Shown here piece by piece: positions 1-10,626 of a stretch of 64,000 nt of DNA. The notes beneath the pieces were generated by a model. That model saw only the letters and a list, made by a program, of their open reading frames with translations. It had not been told where the DNA came from and ran no database searches. Each line of letters begins with the position of its first letter. The stretch's first letter is position 1. This DNA comes from Euclidia mi (Eukaryota; Arthropoda; Insecta; Lepidoptera; Erebidae), in the NCBI GenBank assembly GCA_944739405.2, contig OX123187.2, positions 79,592,450 through 79,656,449 of the forward strand, written 5' to 3'. A program made the translations under genes and the position numbers.

Positions 1-1593
1 AAATATATGATAATTGGTACTAAATCGATATGTACGATTTCAGCTTGCCGCTTACAGATACCTACACACCACACCACACATGTGTACGACGTAGCTAACA
101 AAACAACTTAAACAAAACAAGAATAAATGAAAGCATCTAAAAAGGAAACCAGGATATTTATGGGAATATATAGAATAATCTCATAAATATACTAAAGACA
201 CATTTAATTTTACCATAACTCTACACGACTTTGTACGACGTGTAGAAATTAAACATTTCGAAATTAGGTCGTGATACATATTACGTGTTTATAACTATAC
301 GCATGTATATGATTACGAGTTGTGTGCCAAACAGCAATTCTTTAGGGCGGTTGAGGAAAATGGCTCAAGCAATAGATTACTCTGACACTGTGTTACTTAT
401 GTTATGTGCCTCGGGTAATTCCCACGCGATACAGCCTTGTAATGTACTGTATTGACGAAATAAAATATTGGGTGTACATTCCATATTTACCATGCAGGAA
501 ATTGCGTTTAGAACTTGTAGTTACTTTTCTTATAGAAAAGTCGTGCTAATTATATTATGAATGGGCAGCCTGCCCATGGATGAATGACAGGATGACATAC
601 AAAAATCAACTCGAAGTATTCGTAGTGTTTTCGTTTTTTGCCAAGCCAGTGACCTGAGCCTTCTTCCAAACCTATTTTTATTTCTTGTGGACGAAAAAAC
701 GTGACGAGAGGAAAAGAAATGTAAGAGAGTTTTGGAGAATAGAGGGAGGGAATAGCTCGTTTTAATTGGCAATTCGTGAATTTTGCCTGCCTGCCATCAC
801 TGGCGTCAAAGCACAGCCTCTGTTTTCGGTACAGATATTAAGATATTTTATAGACCATAGAACGTGCAACCAAGAAATCCAATAAAAAGGTTCATAGTAA
901 ACTCATAAACTAGAACAACTAGAGAATATTGTTCTAAGAAGATGTTTGCTGCAATATCATAATTATTCCGTAATCCTACCTAAAATGTTCTCTAGACACG
1001 TATTAGTCCCTAGCTCACGACATTATCCTAAAACTCATTTCCTTTTAACAGGAATAAATGTCACTGGTAAATATGATACTCCTTTAGAACAACCATTACT
1101 ACGCACTATGGGTACAGTGATGGTAGTATGAAATACATAACATTGTACATTGTTTCGCACCTTCTCATTTATATAATATATTATTCAAATTTCAAGCGCC
1201 CCTTAAGAAGTTAGATCCGACGTGAAAGGGTCATTGGGAATTTGATCAATTTATTTTGAAATTATGTTTGACGTTGACGTTATTTTATCATTAGTTTCGT
1301 GAGTTTTATGTATTTCTGATGACGTATGTTTAGCTTTTATGTTATAGAACGTAATGAGAACTTTCTAGCTAAATCCTATTATATTCTTATCTGACTAGGT
1401 GCCTTAGAGGCATCTAGACGTATATTATTCTAAAGAGACATCAATTTACAGAGACTTAGCTCTCAAATGATACGTATTGATCTAACCAACGATTATATTT
1501 AACTATAGAAAAAAGTGACCACTAGTTTCTCAAAACGGGCTATTTCACTTTCAATGCTCAATTAATTTTATTTTCTGTATCATTCTGTTCCTC
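1..1593. other. AT-rich non-coding stretch
   Basis: I see no convincing exon here. The short open frames have no recognisable motif and no clear splice pattern. Given the neuroligin exons downstream, this is probably intron or 5' flank of that gene. Upstream exons for the main esterase domain were not found and probably lie left of the window. Confidence 0.5.
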
Positions 1594-1683
1594 ATGTCAG
1601 CCTTGAGGCGTCCAATGCTGGACATAGGCCTCCCTCAAGGTTCTCCACATAGACCGATCTTGAGCCGCCCGCATCCAACCGCT
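1594..1683 (-). mobile_element. RTE LINE 3' end relic
   Basis: The minus strand resembles the 3' end of the RTE copy at 19768-21262: the segment for 'WMRAAQDRS' followed by 'GGAGGCCTATGTCCAGCA'. It is a short 5'-truncated fragment with no intact frame. Confidence 0.6.
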
Positions 1684-1700
1684 ATCATTCTGTTACCTTT

Positions 1701-1951
1701 ATAGACTCACGCCTGTATATCCCCAAAGTGGTAGGCAGAGGTGTAATATGACACCCACATTTCGCCATGAATTTTTAGGTCCCACGTAATAGGGGGCGAG
1801 CCTATTGCCGTTACCGGGCACATCACCAGACTCCGCGCTGCTACTGAGAATTCGGAAAAACCCAGTAACACTTGCCCGACCCGGGAATCGAAACCGGGAC
1901 CTCCGATCTGCAGTCGTCGAGCATACGCTCTCCACTGGACCACGGAGGCAG
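1701..1951 (-). mobile_element. tRNA-derived SINE, family 1
   Basis: On the minus strand the element begins GCCTCCGTGGTCCAGTGGA (A box) and has a degenerate B box near CGGTTTCGATTCCCG. After a body containing 'GGCTCGCCCCCTATTACG' it ends with CTCTGCCTACCAC and ACAGGCGTGAGTCTAT. The same family is at 3557-3819 and, in part, in the palindrome at 25.3 and 26.0 kb. The tail matches the 3' end of the RTE element at 49927-51791, which probably supplies its reverse transcriptase. Confidence 0.8.
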
Positions 1952-2030
1952 TCTGTTACCTACTTTATTTATTTTTCTTTTGTAATAAATAACTTTGTGA
2001 ATATTATTGACATGTTCAATCTTGTTTCAG

Positions 2031-2181
2031 AGAATGGGTGCAGTGCATGGTGAAGAGCTGCCTTATGTGCTAGGAGCTCCGCTGGTCTATGGGTTCGGCC
2101 ATTTTCCCCAAAACTATACCAAGTCTGAAGTTGCGTTATCGGAGTCTACATGCTCTTTCTAGCCAACTTTGTGAAGACTGG
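2031..2181 (+). CDS. Nlg: Neuroligin exon, end of esterase-like domain
   Basis: The acceptor TTGTTTCAG ends at 2030 and the donor GTAAGT begins at 2182. The exon opens with 'MGAVHGEELPYVLGAPL', the neuroligin/cholinesterase segment around the HGEE motif, then 'FPQNYTKSEVALSES' and, one frame over, 'MLFLANFVKTG'. The frame change near 2148 needs one missing base, probably a C before ATG. Its last two bases join phase-correctly to the exon at 4563. The family match is strong over about 50 residues. Without the frameshift repair, translation stops at the TAG near 2159. Confidence 0.8.
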
Positions 2182-2825
2182 GTAAGTGTTTACATTTTTA
2201 AACATCAGTCAAATAATTATTTTTTAATAATACTTTTTGTATGATATGATATTTTTGTATCCTAGAATATGTATAAACCCATATTTATGGCTTTCGGTGG
2301 TGTAAAATTTATAGGTAGTTAAGAAAGAATACTGAATTTTAATATTAACAACTTTAATATTTAAATAGTAAAGTCTAAGGTACATAAATCCAAGGTACCT
2401 TTATAACGTCAAACAATCTATAAAACTTTAATTTGCTCTAAAATAAACTTATTGCTTTGGTAACTTGAACCTTAACGCGAACAGAATAAGTTTTGCTTGA
2501 CGCCTAATGTCTTCTTCTTAACTGTTATTTATTAGCTCTTTAAAGTTTTTGAAACTTACAAACAAGTAAAAACTTTCTGCACCAGTTATTAAGGTTAGAT
2601 TTGCTTTGATGTTCTCTTGTAACTGTTCTTTTGTACCTCGCCTTACGATAATCTCTCCCTTTAATTATGTGTTTTATATTCCTTAAATGTTTGGGAGTGT
2701 TTAATAATTACTGATATTTAGTGGGGTAATAATAATTACAAAGGCACTAACTGTGCCAGTAAATTTCAGAACTCCCGATTTAAAGTAAAAGCTTCGAAAC
2801 GTTTTTGTTGTATTCTAAAATTTAA

Positions 2826-3117
2826 CATTGAAATTAAACTACAGTTTACGGATTTTATCGCGTTATATTGGTTTCACTTGTTTTTACATTTAAACCGAAT
2901 GATCTAGAAACTACATTTTTATTACTAGCCAACGTTTCGAATTCTTTACAGGATTCATGTTCACGGCAGACTGAGGTGGTATTTGTCTTTGTCTTGAATT
3001 TAAAAGTTATCTCTAAAAAGTTATCTTAAAAGTTTCTAGATCATTCGGTTTAAATGTAAAAACAAGTGAAACCAATATAACGCGAAAAAATCCGTAAACT
3101 GTAGTTTAATTTCAATG
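2826..3117. repeat. 87-bp inverted repeat with 118-bp loop
   Basis: Arms 2826-2912 and 3031-3117 are reverse complements with very few differences. The arm sequence containing CTACAGTTTACGGATTTTAT recurs in diverged form near 13405 and 31632, so it is a dispersed repeat. It lies in a neuroligin intron. Confidence 0.85.
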
Positions 3118-3556
3118 TGTAACATTCGCGTAAACCCAAGAAAATATTATACTAAAATTTAAAGTTTTGTTTTGCCATTGTTGTTTTTGCAGCGTTTAAA
3201 CCGTGTTCGTTTCCAGTTGTGCAAGGTTTAAATGGAATTTACAAAAAGCTTTGCATAGAAAGAAATAAAATGCAGTATTTTTTGAAGTCTGTAGACTCTT
3301 GACAAGTGAATATAAATCCTAGCATAATCCATTCGTTATGTGTTGAAGCAGTTTAGAGCTGCTGCATCACATACAATAGTTTTAAATTCAATTTTGTGTT
3401 CGTTTGTCGAATTTAGTACCACGAATGAAAAGTTAGTGTGCCTGTAAAGTGGAACTGAACTTCATATTTCGTGATTTGGTGTAATATGTTCTTTTAATGG
3501 TTTTGCTTTGTTGGTTGTATTTCATTTACGTTATCAATGAAATAATACTAACTGGA

Positions 3557-3819
3557 CTGCCTCCGTGGTCCAGTGGATAGCGTATGCGACTGCTGATCGG
3601 AATTCCCGGGTTCAATTCCCGGGTCGACCAAAAGTGTTACTGGGTTTTACCGAATACTCAGTAGCAGCCCGGATTCTGGTGATGTGCCCGGTAACGGAAA
3701 TAGGCTCGCCCCCTATAACGTGGGACCTAAAAATTCATGGCAAAATGTGGGTTTAATATTTACATATTATTCTGCCTAACTCTTCGCGGATACAGGCGTG
3801 AGACTATAAATAAATAAAA
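3557..3819 (+). mobile_element. tRNA-derived SINE, family 1
   Basis: It starts GCCTCCGTGGTCCAGTGGAT (A-box region). The B box GGGTTCAATTCCC is at 3609-3621. The tail reads CTGCCTAACTCTTCGCGGA and ACAGGCGTGAG, followed by TATAAATAAATAAA. It is the same family as the minus-strand copy at 1701-1951 and lies in a neuroligin intron. Confidence 0.85.
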
Positions 3820-4562
3820 TGAATACTAAAGAGTTGTGAAATCTTAGTGGCGAGACTAACAGTCTGCTTATCCACACTTCCAAAGTGATGAGCTACGGCC
3901 TAACCCATCTTATTGCAAGAATAGTATGGAAGTATTCTTGCAGTAATATGGGTCCCAGTAGAAGGACAGTTGATAACATAGGCGTAATTTTCATCAATTA
4001 AATATTACGCACTTATAGATTTACTGCAACATTTCTCTTATAGTTAAACTAGACGTCGGCAGCGGCTTCGCCCGTGTCAATTATACATATACCTTCCTCT
4101 TGAACTATTCTATCTATTAAAAAAAACGCATTAAAATGCATTGCGTAGTTTTTAAGATTAAGTCATACATAGGGACAGACAGACAGAAGACAGACTTTTT
4201 TATACTATGTAGTGATTAAAATCACAAAAGAAATAAAGTATAAGATTCTAATTCTAGCAGTTCAAAATATGAATGTACTCCCTGACAGAAACTAAAAGTA
4301 TTTAGTGAAACGAAAAGCTCGCTGGTACAATTTTCAAGAAAATTGATTATCACCAAGAGTTACTACATACTTATAGTAACGGTATTCCTAAAACACGTAA
4401 CATTAGAGACCGTGCCTAAGGACCAATATTCACAATATTAATGTGACAAAATCTAGGCGGCCATATGATAGAAGTAACCGTTATTCACAATATTAATACT
4501 GATTATACCTCTAAGGAAAGACATAAGTAAATAGGTTTATTACACGAATAGTCTTGTTGCAG

Positions 4563-4681
4563 AAACCCGAACGACAATGTACGACAGGAGTCTTTGCTGC
4601 CAGCGTCAAGGGAGAGAAATAAATTCAGAGGGATAAACTGAGAAGAATATGACTCTACACACCAAAAGTATTTGAAAATAG
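4563..4681 (+). CDS. Nlg: Neuroligin exon between esterase domain and stalk
   Basis: The acceptor CTTGTTGCAG ends at 4562 and the donor GTGAGT begins at 4682. With the last two bases of the previous exon the frame reads 'GNPNDNVRQESLLPAS', then 'FRGIN', a TGA where a Trp is expected, and 'EEYDSTHQKYLKI'. This is the linker that precedes the KPR...HYRA block in neuroligins. Phases match on both sides, which makes the model firm even though the exon is short. The TGA at 4640-4642 is the only in-frame stop and would follow from one G-to-A change. Confidence 0.75.
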
Positions 4682-4762
4682 GTGAGTTTTGTTCTAAAGC
4701 GGCAAATAGTGATATCTTGTTACAAGTTGCAGATGAAATATTCATTGGAAGAATTGGACTAG

Positions 4763-4870
4763 TCCGGTGGTCTAGTGGTTAGAGCCTGACTGCGAAGAGC
4801 TAAGACGTGGGTTCGATTCCCACCCAGAAACAGATTTTATATGATGACCACGACGATTTGTTCTGTATAT
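4763..4870 (+). mobile_element. tRNA-like SINE head
   Basis: It has an A box (GGTGGTCTAGTGGTTAGAG) and a B box (GGGTTCGATTCCC) at tRNA spacing. It lacks a matching acceptor stem and runs straight into AT-rich DNA, so I read it as a SINE rather than a tRNA gene. It sits in a neuroligin intron. Confidence 0.5.
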
Positions 4871-5979
4871 GGATTTAATTTGTCGAGAAATCGAAATTAA
4901 GGAACATATTGTATGCTTAATATTTGCCTGTTTGCCATAGTACACGTTGTCTAGCTTGTGATCAGATAGCCCTGTAAGTATTGTTCAATTACATTTTTAT
5001 TTATGCAGATAATATTTATATTACAAAAGTATCAGTAGATTTAGGCTTAGTCACTTACAAAACTACTAAATATTCGATAATTTAAAATTCTTACTAAATA
5101 TTTTTTATGCTCCAATCAGACAGTATACCTAGGCTATTTGAATATTTTTCCAAGAAATAAAGTTATCCATAGATTCAAAGAAACCAAAGTAAACTATTAA
5201 TCATAAAATGTCGCAGACATTTTTATAAAGAGCAAAAATTAAGAAATATGCCGCAAGAATACTTAGACCAACATGTTACAAAACGATAAAGCTAATTAAT
5301 TTAAAAGTTTAGGAAATGATTCTGGCTATTGAGCAATGAATTATAAATGATAGCGTTCAAACTTTAGTTTTACAACTATTCAGGCACACTAGTCCATAAG
5401 TCTTTATTTCTTGGGACGATTGTGATCAAAAGCAGATAACATTTTTTTGTATAGACTATTGAAATAATTTATTCGGGGCTTTAGAAATTAAAGATTGGCT
5501 TTGGGCTCAATGAGATAAATATTATAACATTTAATTTCATAATACGTGTTCTACTGGAGACAAGGTATATTTTTGAAGTTTTAGACGTACATGTGTTCTT
5601 GTAGATTAAATTAGGCCTGAATCATAATTATCTAATACAGTAATAGTGCTGTGTACTCTGACGGACTAACTTACTCAATCAAATCATTTCAGCAGAACTA
5701 TACGGATTAAAACTATTTTTAACATCAACCAGACAAAATACAATCAAGTGAACAATAGAACTATATCGACATAACCTTGATAACCGCTGATCGTTTCGAT
5801 TTCGTTTATATGGTACCTTTTGTTTGGCAACAGACAGCACCAATAAAATTGCCAATAAAATATAATGTATTACACCCAATATAGTTTATTTACTGTCCGA
5901 CATCGACAATTATTTTGCTCACGAAATAATATACTGTATGTATTCAATACAGGTACACAGTTAATTTTTATTCCCGCAG

Positions 5980-6438
5980 GCATGAAGCCACGCCTCAAAA
6001 ACCATTATCGGGCTCATCAACTTTCCGTATGGCTGCGTCTAGTGCCAGAATTACATAGAGCGGGTATGGAGGATGTAGCCACTCGCACTACCTATTCAAA
6101 AACCACAATGAACAGGACTTGTACGAAGGTATCGTTAGGCCGGATCCATTGGCAAGGAACGTCAACGATAACGATGCAATCAGACGAACAAACGGCTCAA
6201 TGTACACCGACACAGCCCTAACGATCGTAGATACGATACTGGCGACCTACGCTACAATACTGCCAGGAAGAGACTTGCAAACATTGAACGCTACTGAAAA
6301 CACTTTGGCTAATTTAGAAGCGGCCGGCTATGCTGCGTACTCGACGGCACTCAGCGTTACAATAGCTATCGGATGCTCTCTATTAATCCTAAACGTACTC
6401 ATCTTCGCCGGCGTACATTACCAAAGAGACGAATCTAG
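5980..6438 (+). CDS. Nlg: Neuroligin last exon, first part (stalk and transmembrane helix)
   Basis: The acceptor TTATTCCCGCAG ends at 5979. The exon begins 'GMKPRLKNHYRAHQLSVW', the conserved block after the esterase fold, and continues 'LVPELHRAGMEDVATR'. One base is missing near 6084; the next frame continues 'HYLFKNHNEQDLYEGIVRPDP' in part and runs to 'ALSVTIAIGCSLLILNVLIF', a clear transmembrane helix, then 'HYQRDES' at the membrane face. At 6439 the Penelope element begins and a TGA follows within two codons. The last 12 bases (6427-6438) are the target duplication repeated at 9121-9132. Confidence 0.85.
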
Positions 6439-6647
6439 TTGATTGAATCAGGCGTTACTTGGCGGAACTCCATTGTAACCTAATGGAAGGAAAGAGGAAC
6501 CCACCACGCACCCTCGAATTGACCACCCCAACTATTGCAATACAAAAAGGTTGACAATATCGAACTCCTCTAAAAGGATAAGGGATATAGGAATGGTATG
6601 GATTCCAGGAAGATACCTGACTTGCAGTATCCCGCTGTATGCGCCGA

Positions 6648-7469
6648 CTATTCTTCGACACGTGTTTCGCCTCTGCACGAGGCATCCTCAGGAACGATGG
6701 GCAACGACTGAGCGCTTTCCAACCGTGGGCATGTCTTATAAACGATTGTACTTTCTAATCCCCTCCCTCCGTTGCTCGACTGATGTGAGTCATTATGACG
6801 GTGTGCGAATATATTCAGCAATGGGGACCCGTTAAAGTTGGTTTGATCGTTCAGTAATGTATGCTTGTCCCGCTTTAAAATCTCTAATTGTTCCAATACG
6901 CACATTCTAATACCCTTTTGACAAGTGTGTATGACGTCAAATGAATGTCCGCTATTTAAGGTATGACCCGATTCCAGTAAATGTTCGGCAAAATGAGACT
7001 TTTCCGGCTGGTTGTTTCTAAACGCCGCTAAATGTTCTTTATATCTCAGCTCAAAACTTCGACCCGTCTGTCCTATGTACTTATTTTGGCATGGGTCGCA
7101 TGTTAAGCAGTAAATACCGGACTTTTTTTTCTTGCATACTTTATCTTTACCATTGCAAAGAAATTTTAACGTTTTGTATGGTTTATAGGCTGATCTGATA
7201 CCGTTCCTCCCCAGTATACGCGCCATACGGTCAGTTATACTTCCAAAATAGGTAAGAACAGCGGTATTATTTATAGGTTCTTTTATAGAGGGATATAAAA
7301 GTGACTTGGCCATTCTAAGTTGTTTTCCTCTGATCATCTTGTCAATTAGGCGTTTACTATACCCGTTGGATTGAGCTATATGATAAATAATATTTAATTC
7401 TCTGTTATATGATTCTATATTCAGTGGTACATTTAATAATCTATGAATCATACTGTGAAATGCTGCCAT
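6648..7469 (-). pseudogene. Inverted 3' fragment of the Penelope ORF
   Basis: This minus-strand frame is the same protein as the C-terminal 273 residues of the plus copy: end of RT, linker and GIY-YIG domain. It has only a handful of substitutions, for example SLLYPSIKEPI versus SLLYTSIKEPM. It lacks RT motifs A-C and is a by-product of the insertion rather than a separate gene. Confidence 0.88.
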
Positions 7470-7475
7470 TTTGTG

Positions 7476-8954
7476 TTGCCATTGCCATTTTGTGAAGAGA
7501 AGACGTCATTCACCGCAAAATACAGCCTGAAAAATAGTTATGATTTGATTAGCAAAATAAAACACATCTGTCTACCTAGAAACACAAAACTCGTGTCTTT
7601 GGATGTAAAAAACTTATTTACAAATGTCCCGTATAAAGAATGTTTAGTTATAATTAAAAATCTGCTGGGAAGAAATAGAATACACCCAGAACAGATTCAG
7701 AATATTTTGAAATTAACCGAGTTATGCAGTAAACAAAATTATTTTCAATTCAACAACTAGTACTACTTACAGAAGGAGGGTTTGGCCATGGGTTCACCGC
7801 TTAGTCCGTTGTTAGCAGATATCTTTATGAATAACTACGAACACGAGCATTTGGTAAAAAAACCGAACATCTTATATTATTATAGATTCGTGGACGATAT
7901 TTTGCTGGCTTGGAAGGGCACAGAACGTCAGCTTCACTGTTTTCTTACAAGAATGAATAGTATACACCCCAAAATTAAGTTCGAATTGGAGATAGAACAA
8001 AACAGCTCAATAAACTTCTTAGATTTGACTATCAAAAGGGAGGGTACCTCACACTCATTAGAAATTTATCGTAAACCGACGTATACAGATAGTACAATAC
8101 CAGCATCGTCCTGTCATCCATCGCAACACAAAATGGCAGCATTTCACAGTATGATTCATAGATTATTAAATGTACCACTGAATATAGAATCATATAACAG
8201 AGAATTAAATATTATTTATCATATAGCTCAATCCAACGGGTATAGTAAACGCCTAATTGACAAGATGATTAGAGGAAAACAACTTAGAATGGCCAAGTCA
8301 CTTTTATATACCTCTATAAAAGAACCTATGAATAATACCGCTGTTCTTACCTATTTTGGAAGCATAACTGACCGTATGGCGCGTATACTGGGGAGGAACG
8401 GTATCAGATCAGCCTATAAACCATACAAAACGTTAAAATTTCTTTGCAATGGTAAAGATAAAGTATGCAAGAACAAAAAGTCCGGTATTTACTGCTTAAC
8501 ATGCGACCCATGCCAAAATAAGTACATAGGACAGACGGGTCGAAGTTTTGAGCTGAGATATAAAGAACATTTAGCGGCGTTTAGAAACAACCAGCCGGAA
8601 AAGTCTCATTTTGCCGAACATTTACTGGAATCGGGTCATACCTTAAATAGCGGACATTCATTTGACGTCATACACACTTGTCAAAAGGGTATTAGAATGT
8701 GCGTATTGGAACAATTAGAGATTTTAAAGCGGGACAAGCATACATTACTGAACGATCAAACCAACTTTAACGGGTCCCCATTGCTGAATATATTCGCATA
8801 CCGTCATAATGACTCACATCAGTCGAGCAACGGAGGGAGGGGATTAGAAAGTACAATCGTTTATAAGACATGCCCACGGTTGGAAAGCACTCAGTCGTTG
8901 CCCATCATTCCTGAGGATGCCTCATGCAGAGGCGAAACACGTGTCGAAGAATAG
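7476..8954 (+). CDS. Penelope reverse transcriptase with GIY-YIG endonuclease (5' truncated)
   Basis: One frame runs from the internal junction to 8954 with a single in-frame TAG at 7758-7760. RT blocks seen in order: 'LVSLDVKNLFTNVP' (motif A), 'GLAMGSPLSPLLAD' (motif B), 'YYRFVDDILLAW' with the catalytic DD (motif C) and 'INFLDLTIKR' (motif D). The C-terminal endonuclease has 'SGIYCLTCDPC' and 'KYIGQTGRSFELRYKEH', the GIY and YIG elements, followed by the H/E-rich helix. The protein would copy its RNA at a nicked chromosomal end. The first RT blocks are missing, as expected of a 5'-truncated insertion. The only defect in the rest is the TAG between motifs A and B. Confidence 0.88.
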
Positions 8955-9120
8955 TCGGCGCATACAGCGGGATACTGCAAGTCAGGTATTTTCCTGGAAC
9001 CCATACCATTCCTATATCCCTTATCCTTTTAGAGGAGTTCGATATTGTCAACCTTTTTCTATTGCAATAGTTGGGGTGGTCAATTCGAGGGTGCGTGGTG
9101 GGTTCCTCTTTCCTTCCATT

Positions 9121-9646
9121 AGACGAATCTAGATCAAGGACGAAGCAACCAAGGTTTAATGAGAATCATTTTGAGACATTTTCTGGTAAACATTCACACT
9201 ACCATATGGATCCGACACACGCTCCGAGTTTAGTAGTGGATGTCGAAAGACAGAATAGGAAGAAACACATGATGAATACAGATCAACACTTGGCGAATAT
9301 GAATTTTAAAGGGCCCTTAGACGCGCCAAAATCGCCGCCTAGTCCAACGCTGAGTATGGACAACATTATGCTACCGAGTAAACTAGGCAGTAGAAGCAAC
9401 AGTTTTCGAATACCTAACGTGAGTTATCCGCAAATGGGTTACGCGACTATGCCGAAGAATTTGAGTCAGTTTAATAACTCGCCGCCTTTACAAGAGTTAC
9501 CGCAACAGAAATTCCAGCCTCCGAACGGATCGACGGGGAACCCCCCGGGGACTGAGGCAAGGAGGGCGCACGCTACCCTCCGAAGAGGGAAGGCCTTCCT
9601 TCACTCCAACCTCCCGCAGGCCAGCATTGACGAAATGAGAGTGTGA
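9121..9646 (+). CDS. Nlg: Neuroligin last exon, second part (cytoplasmic tail and PDZ ligand)
   Basis: This is the exon resumed after the Penelope element. Removing the element and one 12-bp repeat keeps the frame: 'HYQRDES' is followed by 'RSRTKQPRFNENHFETF'. The tail is rich in Pro, Ser and Asn ('APKSPPSPTLSMDNIM', 'NSPPLQELPQQKFQPPN') and ends 'ASIDEMRV' before TGA at 9644-9646, a hydrophobic C terminus typical of PDZ ligands. A polyadenylation signal AATAAA lies at 9791-9796. This part has no start of its own and would not be translated in the present arrangement. Its frame is open throughout, so the interruption is probably recent. Confidence 0.8.
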
Positions 9647-10243
9647 CAGTTAATCCCATCTGACTTTACATTACAGGATTAAAAGTGTGTGTGTGTAATT
9701 GTCACGGTTGTAAATAAGTATTGTATAACGATGGAGGATTCTTTTTTAGAAATGTTATCGATTTTCTCCGAAATTGGAATATGATTATCGAATAAAAATC
9801 AATTGTATCATAATATTGTGTAAAATTATTTCTTCCTTACATAAAATGTGGTCACGTATGGCGTAATGTGAGTTAACTGCAGTCCAGTTGCTTAATTAAA
9901 TAAAGCAGGTATGTATAGTAGGTTCTAATACTTTTTATGGCAACCAACAAACGGATTATTTGAGCCGCGTTTACTTATTTTTTTTATTATTTCTGAACCT
10001 CCCACACAATGCATATATTATTATGATGTATTACCCGAAAGTTGTCTTTTCAAATCTGTGTATTCTAACCAACACTTTAATAATTTTAACTATAATTTCG
10101 AATGAGGTTAATGAAAAAACAATATTCAGTTTAAGAGGAAACTAGCTCTCTTCGAGTACAGTATTGATTTTCGACAATGGCGAAGCCAGATGCCTCTCAC
10201 AGAAAATAATTACTCACAAATACCATAGCCACTAAAAGGCTTA
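9647..10243 (+). other. Neuroligin 3' UTR and flank
   Basis: No coding potential is seen. A short GT repeat is at about 9685 and AATAAA at 9791-9796. The rest is AT-rich. Confidence 0.5.
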
Positions 10244-10626
10244 AGGCAGCGATAGCCGAGTGGATACACCAACAGACTACCATGCAGAGGGTATCAGGTT
10301 CGAATCCACGGCGCGCACCAATGACTTTTCGGAGTTATGTGCGTATTGAATTGTTAATTATTGCTTGTCCCGTGCCTCGGAGAGCACGTTAAGCCGTCGG
10401 TCCCGGTTGTCATGAAGATCTTTGACAGTCATTACAGGGCGTCAGTACCTACCTTCTAAATAAACTGACACTAGTCATAACCCTGGAATACCGCTATCCC
10501 TTCGGGTTGCGGAGGTCAGACAGGCAGTCGCTCCGTGGAAAAGCTAATATTCAGCCAAATCCGGTTAGGCTAGAAAGCGGACCCCAGACTGAAACTAGGA
10601 TAACGCTAAGAGAAAGAAGAAGAAGA
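10244..10626 (+). mobile_element. tRNA-derived SINE, family 2
   Basis: The head has GATAGCCGAGTGGATA (A box) and GGTTCGAATCC (B box). The body contains 'GGTCCCGGTTGTCATGAAG' and 'CCCTTCGGGTTGCGGAGG'. The end reads GAAAGCGGACCCCAGAC and AGGATAACGCTAAG. A second copy is at 29520-29897. Its 3' end resembles the tail of the RTE element at 31668-32098. Confidence 0.8.

Larger units (their letters stand above)
6439..9120 (+). mobile_element. Penelope-like retroelement inserted in neuroligin
   Basis: The element is flanked by a perfect 12-bp duplication, AGACGAATCTAG, at 6427-6438 and 9121-9132. It has two parts: a minus-strand copy of its own 3' portion (about 6439-7473) followed by a plus-strand copy that starts inside the reverse transcriptase (about 7474-9120). 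Inverted partial copies at the 5' side are known for Penelope-like elements. The 11-bp word GCCATTTTGTG occurs on both sides of the internal junction. The two halves are nearly identical over about 1 kb. The plus copy encodes RT plus a GIY-YIG endonuclease and lacks the RT N terminus, so this copy is probably not autonomous. Confidence 0.9.
2031..9646 (+). pseudogene. Nlg: Neuroligin, 3' part, interrupted by a Penelope element
   Basis: Neuroligins are postsynaptic type I membrane proteins with an inactive cholinesterase-like ectodomain that binds neurexin, one transmembrane helix and a cytoplasmic tail with a C-terminal PDZ ligand. Three coding exons with phase-matched GT-AG borders can be followed: 2031-2181, 4563-4681 and 5980 onward. 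They cover the end of the esterase-like domain, the stalk, the transmembrane helix and the tail. Lesions: one missing base near 2148, TGA in place of an expected Trp codon at 4640-4642, one missing base near 6084, and a 2.68-kb Penelope insertion after 6438. As written it cannot make a full protein. It may be a decayed paralogue, an insertion allele, or a real gene with assembly errors plus a genuine insertion. Earlier exons are not seen. Confidence 0.75.

Noticed and set aside
946..1131. Possible upstream neuroligin exon with an acceptor-like TTTTAACAG near 1050
   Set aside because: The translation has no resemblance to neuroligin and no matching donor.
4503..4745. 80-codon minus-strand ORF at 4503-4745
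   Set aside because: It is the reverse strand of the neuroligin exon at 4563-4681, which has phase-matched splice sites.
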